Origin: Thermoplasmata archaeon
Lineage (GTDB): Archaea; Thermoplasmatota; Thermoplasmata; Thermoplasmatales; Thermoplasmataceae
Direction of reading: 5' to 3'
DNA: 64,000 bases
Assembly (NCBI GenBank): GCA_021806295.1
Contig: JAJZXS010000018.1
Coordinates: 1-64,000, forward strand
This document shows positions 55,468 to 62,945 of this stretch, one piece after another. Each line of letters opens with the position of its first letter. Position 1 is the stretch's first letter. The translations under genes were made by a program, and so were the position numbers. The notes below the pieces were generated by a model, which made no database searches, was not told the origin of the DNA, and worked only from the letters and a program-made list of their open reading frames with translations.

Positions 55468-56748
55468 TTATCTGGAATGCTTTACGAATAAAACCAAAAC
55501 ACCTGCTAATCCTGCAAATATAGCCATTCCATAAACTCCTGCAACGAAAGAATGTGTTACAACTTCCAGGCCACCGACTACTATTGGACCAACAGCACCA
55601 CCGAGGTTACCGAGACCGTTGATAAGGCCTATAGAGGCTGCGGAGCTTTCCCTTGTTAAGGATTCCTGAGGTATATTCCAGAATACTGGCAGGAATGTAA
55701 ATATTCCAATGGCCGATATTGTAAAGAATATAAAGGATACCACTGCGTTAGATATTGTGAAGGCACTCAGGGTTAATCCGATGAAGGCAATAAAGAATAT
55801 AATTGCAGTCAGGCGTTTTCTATCTCCTTTCTTATCGGAATACCTTAAGATGAATATCAATGCAATTGCTGCGACTATGTATGGTATATCAGACAGGAAA
55901 CTGGCTTCTGCTGCATGCACATGTGCAAATGATTTTATTATGGACGGCAGCCAGATAGAATACCCATAAAGCGCTGTTACACCTAAGAAATAAACTACTG
56001 TTAAGATAATAACATCAGGTTGCATTAAAGCTTCTTTCCATGAAACCTTTATCGGCTTGTTCTTCTCCTCCAGATCCAGATCGCCCTGTAGCGCATCTCT
56101 TTCCCCTTTTGACATCCATTTTGCCTGTTCCGGAAAATCGGTTAATACCACCCACAGAATGGCAACAGATATCAATGCCAGTATTCCCTCTATGACGAAA
56201 AGGTATCTCCATCCAGGATTATTTCCGTATACAAGAAATATTTCTCCAGAAATAAGTCCACCGAATATTCCAGCAACAGGTATAGCAGCATTGAAGAAGC
56301 TATTTGCCACTCCTCTTTCAGATTCAATAAACCAGATTCCCATGAAGAACATCACACCAGCGTAGAATGGTGCTTCTGCAAGACCTAGAATGAATCTGAG
56401 GGCATACACCTCAGGAACGTTTGAAACAAATCCTGTAGCAATTGTAATTATTCCCCATGCAGTGAAGGCCACTGCGAATATCTTTCTTACACCAACCTTA
56501 TTGATCCGTAATGTTGTAAAAACCTGTGGTAAAGCATACGCCACGAAGAACAGGGCAGAGGCAATACCCGCTATTAAATCAGCAGATGATGCCGGTGCCC
56601 CGATGTCCGTGAACATCCCGGCCGAAATGGCATAGGAAAGATTCACCCTATCCAGAAAGTTTATAACATAAAGGAAAAACAGTATTGGTGCTATTCTTAT
56701 ATATCTCTTTTTCAGAGATGATGCAACACTGACTTTAGTATTTTCCAT
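55468..56748 (-). CDS. MFS transporter, anion:cation symporter (ACS)-like
   Basis: About 426 residues from the ATG at 56748 (MENTKVSV). A TATA-like TTATATAAAA at 56768-56777 places the transcript start there and rules against the upstream ATG at 56793. Twelve helices; NFLDRVNLSYAISAGM in helix 1 and WRYLFVIEGILALI between helices 5 and 6 are ACS-family signatures (phthalate, hexuronate, nitrate-type carriers). Likely imports an organic acid. The divergent regulator at 56922 may control it. Confidence 0.88.
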   Translation of the reverse strand: MENTKVSVASSLKKRYIRIAPILFFLYVINFLDRVNLSYAISAGMFTDIGAPASSADLIAGIASALFFVAYALPQVFTTLRINKVGVRKIFAVAFTAWGIITIATGFVSNVPEVYALRFILGLAEAPFYAGVMFFMGIWFIESERGVANSFFNAAIPVAGIFGGLISGEIFLVYGNNPGWRYLFVIEGILALISVAILWVVLTDFPEQAKWMSKGERDALQGDLDLEEKNKPIKVSWKEALMQPDVIILTVVYFLGVTALYGYSIWLPSIIKSFAHVHAAEASFLSDIPYIVAAIALIFILRYSDKKGDRKRLTAIIFFIAFIGLTLSAFTISNAVVSFIFFTISAIGIFTFLPVFWNIPQESLTRESSAASIGLINGLGNLGGAVGPIVVGGLEVVTHSFVAGVYGMAIFAGLAGVLVLFVKHSR

Positions 56749-56767
56749 AGGGTGTGGTAAAATGGTA

Positions 56768-56777
56768 TTATATAAAA
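56768..56777 (-). promoter_or_regulatory. TATA-like box of the ACS-type transporter
   Basis: Read on the minus strand, TTTTATATAA is centred about 25 bases before the ATG at 56748, which selects that codon as the start of a leaderless transcript. Confidence 0.45.
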
Positions 56778-56921
56778 TGTTGCATGATAACATTTGTCAA
56801 TATAAGACCATATGCAATAAGCCCCCTATAGTTTTTTATTCAGTAAAACACCGTAATTATTATGGATATTTCAATAATAAAAATGAGATAAAATTATATA
56901 CTCATAAAATAATATTTATTC

Positions 56922-57842
56922 ATGGATAAATACGTACATTCTGTTCTATCTTCACTGGATTTCCCGTGCCATGATTATTATAAATTCTCTGACAGGCCCA
57001 CGCCATACGTTATCTCTAAACGTTATGGCTATCCCCCAGTATCCATATATAAGACATGGAAAACCCTGAAAACAAACGGAACCCTCAATGGCTTAATATT
57101 ACTTCCGGCACTTAATAGAAAATTTTACTATATTATTACAGGAGTTTCATTATCAAATATACATACTATGGAGAATAATCTTGATCACCTATATTTCCTG
57201 GAATATTTTTACCTTATTAAAATATATAAAGCCATGCATAAAGGGGTCAAAATATCATGTTCAGATGCTATTTTTGTTTCAATACTTGCTGAGTCTCCTA
57301 CAAGAGGTTACAGTTCATCAATAATACTGTGCAGTATAATGGGCATCGATTACCAGAATATTATTGATATAAATGGTACCTTAGGAGATACACTCTATAC
57401 TAGAGATCAGACAAAACTTTTATCATACCTATCATATTCAGACATCTCAACCTTAAGTTTTGCCCGGATATCAGAAGCTATGAACATTTCTGAGAGAAGT
57501 GCCAGAAGACAGGTTGATGCTTTATTGCAGCAGGGAAAACTGGATCTTCTACCGGTTATGGACCAGACAAAGATCCCTGAAATAAATACAGCCGCAGCAG
57601 TGATTATGAAATCTTCAATAAAAAACAATAAAATAGATGAAATTTCAATTGCACATTCTCCCCTAAAAATATGGGTTAAGGAGAGACCAAGTTTTTACTG
57701 TATCTTTTTTATATACAGTACGCTGGAGCATCTCGATGTAATTTCTGAGGAATTATATAAAAATCACATAGATTACTTTCTTTTTATTAGATTTAGAACA
57801 GTTTTTAATGCAATGATCAGGGAAAATTTTTTCGATAAATAG
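56922..57842 (+). CDS. Two-HTH transcriptional regulator, unknown subfamily
   Basis: A 306-residue soluble protein. An N-terminal winged-helix-like segment (TPYVISKRYGYPPVSIYKTWKTLKTNG) is followed by a ligand-domain-like region, then a second HTH at about residues 178-207 (LSFARISEAMNISERSARRQVDALLQQGKL). The pattern resembles two-headed Lrp/MarR-type archaeal regulators, but no full family match is recognised. The ATG follows an AAATTATATACTC TATA-like box by about 26 bases. It is divergent from the ACS transporter, 173 bases apart, a common regulator-target layout. Confidence 0.65.
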   Translation: MDKYVHSVLSSLDFPCHDYYKFSDRPTPYVISKRYGYPPVSIYKTWKTLKTNGTLNGLILLPALNRKFYYIITGVSLSNIHTMENNLDHLYFLEYFYLIKIYKAMHKGVKISCSDAIFVSILAESPTRGYSSSIILCSIMGIDYQNIIDINGTLGDTLYTRDQTKLLSYLSYSDISTLSFARISEAMNISERSARRQVDALLQQGKLDLLPVMDQTKIPEINTAAAVIMKSSIKNNKIDEISIAHSPLKIWVKERPSFYCIFFIYSTLEHLDVISEELYKNHIDYFLFIRFRTVFNAMIRENFFDK

Positions 57843-58098
57843 GATTCATAGCCATATTTTATGCTGGAAATACTTCAATAGAGATTTTTTGTGTACTATA
57901 AAGTTTTATAAATATGCTTTCCAGTTCTGTTTTCATTTATCGTAATGAACTATTTATTAAATATAGATCTCCCGATTTGTGTGGATAAGAAAATATTAGC
58001 CTGTGGTGATTCGATAAACGAATACTGCCTAAAACTATAATGATCTGTAATAATTTTAAAAGCAATAAAATTTTATTCTACAATTTCATTATACACTT

Positions 58099-58254
58099 AT
58101 GGTTGCGAAGGTAACGGAATTTAAAGGACATAAAGTATTGACATTGATGAGCAGTGAGGAAGATAAGTATCCATTTACATTCGGAGTTGCAAAAGCTAAG
58201 TTAATTATGAATAATCTCGATGAGATAAAAAAATTTATTGAGGAAAATCAATAA
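58099..58254 (+). CDS. 51-residue conserved-looking protein
   Basis: Too short for the track. The ATG at 58099 opens MVAKVTEFKGHKVLTLMSSEEDK and continues YPFTFGVAKAKLIMNNLDEIKKFIEENQ. The compact strand-strand-helix pattern and the charged C-terminal helix look like a real small fold, and AAAATTTTATTC about 26 bases upstream fits a leaderless promoter. It ends 10 bases before the thpR ATG, suggesting an operon. Function unknown. Confidence 0.6.
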   Translation: MVAKVTEFKGHKVLTLMSSEEDKYPFTFGVAKAKLIMNNLDEIKKFIEENQ

Positions 58255-58264
58255 CTATAAAATT

Positions 58265-58780
58265 ATGAGGATGTTTATAGCATCACCTGTAAAACTAACC
58301 AGAGAAATAGAAGATATTATAAAAGTGCTTTCCGGTAATAAAAATTTGAGGGTCACTGAACCTAATAATTTCCATCTTACATATTTATTTTTAGGTGATG
58401 TTAATATAATGGAATCAAACCGGATAACCAGTGAAATGAAGAATATTTCAGGTAAAAAGTTCGGGGCAAAAATTTCAGGCATGACAGCATTTCCGGATAT
58501 TTATCATCCCAAGGTTATAGCACTTGTTCTGGAAAGCCAGTTTTTTGAGGTTCTTTATAATTCTATATTGAAACGTTTACCAGAATATAAAAATAGTAAC
58601 AGGGGATTCCTGCCACATATAACCATTGCAAGGGTAAGAAATAGGGGAACGATGCCGTGGATATCCCATATGGTAATTCAAAATGAAACGTTAGGCATAG
58701 ATCGTATATGCCTTTTTAAAAGCACATTGACACGTGAAGGGCCAATATATGAAAGCATTTATTGCAATGAATTTCATTAA
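58265..58780 (+). CDS. thpR: RNA 2',3'-cyclic phosphodiesterase (2H/LigT family)
   Basis: About 171 residues from the ATG at 58265 (MRMFIASPV); the track TTG at 58238 lies inside the preceding small gene. The two H-x-T motifs are His37-Leu-Thr39 (FHLTYLFLGDV) and His118-Ile-Thr120 (PHITIARVRNRG). The enzyme opens 2',3'-cyclic phosphates of RNA and can join tRNA halves in vitro. Length and spacing are normal for ThpR. Confidence 0.92.
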   Translation: MRMFIASPVKLTREIEDIIKVLSGNKNLRVTEPNNFHLTYLFLGDVNIMESNRITSEMKNISGKKFGAKISGMTAFPDIYHPKVIALVLESQFFEVLYNSILKRLPEYKNSNRGFLPHITIARVRNRGTMPWISHMVIQNETLGIDRICLFKSTLTREGPIYESIYCNEFH

Positions 58781-58909
58781 TTATTTGATGCCGATACTAT
58801 ACTGAACGTTTATTTCCGCCAGGCAATTAAGTATTTTAACTGTTTGAATTTGTTTCACATATGAAAAAAATTTCGGTTATATTTATTAGTTATCTTGCCA
58901 TTTAAAAAC

Positions 58910-59686
58910 ATGGTATTAGAAAGACTTTATGTAATTCCACACGGTGATGAGATAATAGATATGCCAGATGAGGAAAGCAGGGAGATGCATAACAGGATAT
59001 TAGATCTAACCCGGGGTGACAGTTCGGATTCAATAATAGTGCTAACCCCGCATGGAATGACTCTTTCCAGCGGGATACCAATAATTAACACCGAAAATCT
59101 ATACGGTGAATATTCAACAAAGACAGCCAGGTTAGTAAGTAAGCATAAAACTGATAAAGAAATTGTGAGGAATATAGCAGCTGAATTCGGCAAGGAGATG
59201 GTGACAGTGAATTTTGCAACCTCCTCTGGACCTCTTTCCGTATTCCCCGAAGATTTCGGAACCATAATACCGTTAACGTTCTTCGGAAATCAGAAAATAA
59301 GCATAATATCGCAGCCCAGAATATCTGATACAGAGAAGCTCATGAGGCTTGGAAGAAACATCTGGAATACTGTGGATAGTATGGATATCAAAATCAGTGT
59401 TATATTCAGTGCCGATCAGGCACATACACACAGCAAATCTGGACCGTATGGATTTTCCGAATATGCCAAGCTCTATGAAGACAGAATCAGAGGGTATCTC
59501 GAGCGCGGTTCCCTGCAGGGGCTGGAAAACATGGAACAGGGCATGGTGGTGGAAGCCAAGCCGGACAGTTACTGGAATATGGTAATTCTCAATGGATTTT
59601 TGAAAAGTTCTGGGATGCAGGTCACCCTGGATTATCACTATGTTGAACATTATTTTGGTATGATGCTTGCCCACGGCGTAAAATGA
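58910..59686 (+). CDS. LigB-like class III extradiol dioxygenase family protein
   Basis: From the ATG at 58910 (MVLERLYVIPHGDEII), 258 residues; a TATA-like TTATATTTATT about 28 bases upstream supports this over the track TTG. Probable metal ligands are His in VIPHGDEI and LTPHGMTLSS, with FSADQAHTHSKSGPYGFSEYAK as the catalytic His region of LigB/MEMO-type proteins. True extradiol dioxygenases open catechol rings; MEMO-like relatives do not. Substrate unknown, and it stands apart from the homogentisate cluster. Confidence 0.8.
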   Translation: MVLERLYVIPHGDEIIDMPDEESREMHNRILDLTRGDSSDSIIVLTPHGMTLSSGIPIINTENLYGEYSTKTARLVSKHKTDKEIVRNIAAEFGKEMVTVNFATSSGPLSVFPEDFGTIIPLTFFGNQKISIISQPRISDTEKLMRLGRNIWNTVDSMDIKISVIFSADQAHTHSKSGPYGFSEYAKLYEDRIRGYLERGSLQGLENMEQGMVVEAKPDSYWNMVILNGFLKSSGMQVTLDYHYVEHYFGMMLAHGVK

Positions 59687-59848
59687 GGTTAATCCTTTTT
59701 CCATTACTGAAAGATAAAGAATTTCGGTTTAAATTAATATGACATTTATGTTTTTATCGTCTACCCATTTAGGTAGAATCCAAATTTTTAGTTTAAAATT
59801 TGTTTATATTTATATTTTTTAAATCATTTTCCATGAAATGGAAAATAT

Positions 59849-60412
59849 TCAGTAACCATAACCTGTTCCTGAGGATGAGGAAGCATATGTTTTACCTGAC
59901 ATAGATGCCATTGCGGATTTTGCCAATTTCTCTGTTACCGTTAGGGAAGTGCCATGCCATGCCACCACAAATATCATGTTCCCTCTGTATCCGAATGCGG
60001 TATTGTTATTTATAACTGTATATAAAAATCCACTATATGATATATTTACAGCATTTGAATCTTTTATATCTGATCCAGCACTGATAAATATGGTTTTATA
60101 TAATGCCTTTGCCTTAGAGGTTGAATTTGCATGGGCTTCTATAATTGTTACAAATGAAACTGGTGTACCGTTTATCGTTTTATTGAAGTATAAAGTTTCT
60201 TCTCTGCTTATATTGGAAGCAGGTCCACTAACTATGACCTTTGACTCATTAAGTTTAGAATTGTTGCCAATGTCAGTGTATATAGAACTTGAGGATGGGA
60301 ACCCGAAGTGAGGGCTGCTTTCAATCAAATAATATGAGACACCGCCCGCTATAACAACTATAACGATAATTACCACTATAATATATTTGAATTTCCTGTC
60401 CATATCACTCAA
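59849..60412 (-). CDS. Membrane-anchored exported protein, unknown function
   Basis: A 187-residue protein with an N-terminal hydrophobic anchor (YIIVVIIVIVVIAGGVSYYLI, about residues 10-30) and an exterior domain rich in Ser, Asn and Thr with several N-x-S/T sites. The C-terminus is Ser/Gly-rich (SSSSGTGYGY). No domain recognised. Probable surface protein of the wall-less or S-layer envelope. An AT-rich TATA-like run lies upstream. Confidence 0.65.
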   Translation of the reverse strand: MSDMDRKFKYIIVVIIVIVVIAGGVSYYLIESSPHFGFPSSSSIYTDIGNNSKLNESKVIVSGPASNISREETLYFNKTINGTPVSFVTIIEAHANSTSKAKALYKTIFISAGSDIKDSNAVNISYSGFLYTVINNNTAFGYRGNMIFVVAWHGTSLTVTEKLAKSAMASMSGKTYASSSSGTGYGY

Positions 60413-60508
60413 GAATTTAACCCGAATATAAATAAAAATATTTATTTCAGTTTCTGTAAATAAATTGCATATAAATTTAAATTATATGTCATACTTTATT
60501 TTAACCTT

Positions 60509-60538
60509 GAAGCGGGAGCCTGTATCTTTATAGGGGAG
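60509..60538 (+). mobile_element. IS605-like right-end relic
   Basis: GAAGCGGGAGCCTGTATCTTTATAGGGGAG shares GAAGCGGGA, TATCTTTA and GGGAG in the same order and spacing with the end at 118-158. The conserved GATGTCAC terminus is lost and no tnpB reading frame lies upstream. I interpret it as a solo, decayed element end or an omega-RNA-like relic. Chance similarity is unlikely but not excluded without a genome-wide search. Confidence 0.45.
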
Positions 60539-60644
60539 AGAAAACCACTTTGGAAGCATAATAACATAATTAACCTCTGTATAATTGCTGCAGGATATAT
60601 TATAAAGGAGAGAACATATTTATAGGCTACATAGATTGATCTAT

Positions 60645-60920
60645 ATGGTGGAACCATATGAAACTCAAACCAAATCTGGAAAGCTTGAAGAAAGAATTTA
60701 TGTTGATTCTGGAAAGTTTATAAGATATTCATACAAAGATAAAACCACAGGTAAGGTTACAAAGGATAAAATAATACTTTTAGGTAAGAATCAGACGGCG
60801 TATTTCCTCATACCCACAGGGAGTAAGGAACTGGCAATTAAGGCGAAATTTGACCTGAATGCATCGGTTAAAGATGGTGAATCCATCAAAAAACTTATAG
60901 ATTTTCTATCAGAGATTTAA
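60645..60920 (+). CDS. Small basic protein, unknown function
   Basis: From the ATG at 60645 (MVEPYETQTKSGKLEER), 91 residues. A CATATTTATAG TATA-like box about 25 bases upstream supports a leaderless start, against the track start at 60636. The product is beta-rich with alternating charged residues (RYSYKDKTTGKVTKDKIILLGKN) and ends in a helix (ESIKKLIDFLSEI). Possibly a nucleic-acid-binding small protein; family not recognised. Confidence 0.6.
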   Translation: MVEPYETQTKSGKLEERIYVDSGKFIRYSYKDKTTGKVTKDKIILLGKNQTAYFLIPTGSKELAIKAKFDLNASVKDGESIKKLIDFLSEI

Positions 60921-60924
60921 TCCT

Positions 60925-61056
60925 TTATATATCCCTGTATAATTTGATTATAACAGGCAGTTCAATGCCCTTTTCAGATGAAACCGTAAAGTCTTCTTCA
61001 GTGGCTAATGGAAACTTTCTGCTTTTTCTACCATCATATTTTGAATTTATCCACAA
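60925..61056 (-). CDS. Possible 43-residue small protein
   Basis: Missed by the track. In the same frame as the PadR gene, after its stop, a TTG at 61056 opens LWINSKYDGRKSRKFPLATEEDF and continues TVSSEKGIELPVIIKLYRDI. The residue pattern looks coding, and it fills the gap between two convergent units exactly. There is no clear Shine-Dalgarno. It could instead be the remnant of a longer gene. Confidence 0.35.
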   Translation of the reverse strand: MWINSKYDGRKSRKFPLATEEDFTVSSEKGIELPVIIKLYRDI

Positions 61057-61068
61057 ATGATTCTTAAC

Positions 61069-61563
61069 TTATTTCCTTTTTAAATTTCTCTCTTTCGCAT
61101 AGTTAATTATATTTACTAGCATTTTGTTAATATTATCTATGCCTTCTTCATCTCCATTCTTTCTGAGATAGAAAGCCTGCCGTATTGTCTCTATGATAGG
61201 ATGACCTATTTCCCTTATCAACTCTTTCAGGACTTTATAATCCTCTATATCTGTAAATACATTTATATAGGGGAATTCACGGTCAATTGCATCAAAGATG
61301 GCCTGATCCCTGACCTCTTCATTTAGGTCCAGAACATTGCTTACAAATTTTTCCCCCTTCTCTGTAAGTGAATAATATTTCTTTCCTTTTCGTATATTAA
61401 ATGTAATAAAATTATCCGTCATAAGGCGGTTTAGTACAGGGATCAATGCGCCATTAGAAATGTTTTTTCCTGTTGCCGAATTATAAAGTTGCTTTGAGAG
61501 CCCATATCCTGTCATTTCTTTGAGGTTTAATATGTAGAGTATACGCAGGGAGTAATCATTCAT
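61069..61563 (-). CDS. PadR-family transcriptional regulator
   Basis: About 164 residues from the ATG at 61563 (MNDYSLRILYILNLKEM). The winged helix is TGYGLSKQLYNSATGKNISNGALIPVLNRLMTDNFITF, with wing GKKYYSLTEKGEKFVS. A C-terminal helical region (DYKVLKELIREIGHPIIETIRQAFYL) would dimerise. It is the last gene of a set with a surface protein and an MFS exporter, probably their repressor, by analogy with PadR control of drug exporters. Confidence 0.82.
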   Translation of the reverse strand: MNDYSLRILYILNLKEMTGYGLSKQLYNSATGKNISNGALIPVLNRLMTDNFITFNIRKGKKYYSLTEKGEKFVSNVLDLNEEVRDQAIFDAIDREFPYINVFTDIEDYKVLKELIREIGHPIIETIRQAFYLRKNGDEEGIDNINKMLVNIINYAKERNLKRK

Positions 61564-61592
61564 ATGAATCAATTCTTATAAAGTAAAAAAAT

Positions 61593-62945
61593 TTATGGAT
61601 TCTTTTTAGAATCCTTCTTCTCTTCCTGAGCCATCTTATTCATCTTTTTTTCTACATTTCTGGATTTTCTTTTAGAGTGGACTGCAATAGCTCCGATAGA
61701 AATAAGTATTATAATTATCATGGCTGTCAATCCTGCGTACAGTGGCTCCACCAGGGCATTTTCAACCTGCTGTGTCGTGGTGGGGACAATTTTCTGATTA
61801 TATGTATATACCCTATCAAAGGTTTCTGCAGTGTTATTGAAATGGTACTGTACAAGCATCTGTACAGGATAATTGCCTGATGGCGCAGATGATGTATCCA
61901 CCACATAGGTTACAGTAATGCTTTCCCCGGGTTTAATCTGTGCAAACGTCACATTGTTTGCTGTAAGTGCTCCCAGTGGGTTTGACGAGGACACATGTAT
62001 CGCTATTATACTGGGAGATAACATATGAACCTGAACATCAAGATATGTTCTGTTACCGGTATCATTTAGATAAAATATCATTATCTGTTTTTTTGTGTCT
62101 GAAACCAGGGATTTTTTCAGTACAGATATGGATAAGCTCTGCTTTCCATTGCTATGTATAAAAGTATTCAATGTATACGTATCATTATTGATATGCAAAT
62201 ACACCGGTGCTTTTCCAGTAATATTGTCGGCATTGATATAGAAGGTAAAATTTAACAGTTTGCCCTGCGGGTAATATGCAATGGAATACTGTACTGGAGT
62301 TACTATATTGTAATCACTGGATGTTATATTTACTTTAACATTCTTCATTGCAGAAGTTCCTGTATTTTCAGTATAGGCTGTAAGTTTTATGAATTTTTCG
62401 TTCTGGTATATCACCGGCGGATTAGTTATGTATGAAATAAGCCCTATCTGGGGGTGCCCTACCGGAATGGTAAATGTTGTATTCCCTGAAATTGTTGTGT
62501 TGCTGTATGTCAGATTTTCATCATAATACTGGTATTTGCTTATTTTGCTTATATTTACAAGCTGCATGATAGTATAAGAATGGCCCTGCTCTATTTCCGG
62601 TATGATATTGTACGTTCTTACATCTGAATTCGGACCACTTATGTACGTATATGAGAGTGGAGATTTATACGCTGAAAGGTTGAGCGATATGTTTGCATCA
62701 GTTATTGTTGCATAGGAAGTAAATGTAACATAAAGTGGAATTCCGTTGCTTCCCGGAGCAGGTAGTTCTGTCGAATTTGGAGAGTACCATGATACAGATG
62801 TCACTGCCATGGCATTATTATCAACAGTATCCGGGAAAGCAATACCAGAATTATGTCCGGTAGATATTATTCCGGACGCAGATATAGCCAGCATTATCAT
62901 GGACATTATTATTAGTCCAGCCATTATTTTTTTATATGTTTTCAT
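61593..62945 (-). CDS. CARDB/COG1361-like surface protein, membrane anchored
   Basis: 450 residues from the ATG at 62945, with GGTGAT as Shine-Dalgarno at 62951-62956, so the track ATG at 62957 is less likely. A signal peptide (MKTYKKIMAGLIIMSMIMLAISASG) is followed by about 375 exterior residues in repeated beta-sandwich-like blocks (FIKLTAYTENTGTSAMKNVKVNIT; MLSPSIIAIHVSSSNPLGAL), many N-glycosylation sites, a C-terminal membrane helix (LYAGLTAMIIIILISIGAIAV) and a Lys-rich cytoplasmic tail. The start overlaps the MFS exporter's end. I infer an exterior partner of that exporter. Confidence 0.75.
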   Translation of the reverse strand: MKTYKKIMAGLIIMSMIMLAISASGIISTGHNSGIAFPDTVDNNAMAVTSVSWYSPNSTELPAPGSNGIPLYVTFTSYATITDANISLNLSAYKSPLSYTYISGPNSDVRTYNIIPEIEQGHSYTIMQLVNISKISKYQYYDENLTYSNTTISGNTTFTIPVGHPQIGLISYITNPPVIYQNEKFIKLTAYTENTGTSAMKNVKVNITSSDYNIVTPVQYSIAYYPQGKLLNFTFYINADNITGKAPVYLHINNDTYTLNTFIHSNGKQSLSISVLKKSLVSDTKKQIMIFYLNDTGNRTYLDVQVHMLSPSIIAIHVSSSNPLGALTANNVTFAQIKPGESITVTYVVDTSSAPSGNYPVQMLVQYHFNNTAETFDRVYTYNQKIVPTTTQQVENALVEPLYAGLTAMIIIILISIGAIAVHSKRKSRNVEKKMNKMAQEEKKDSKKNP

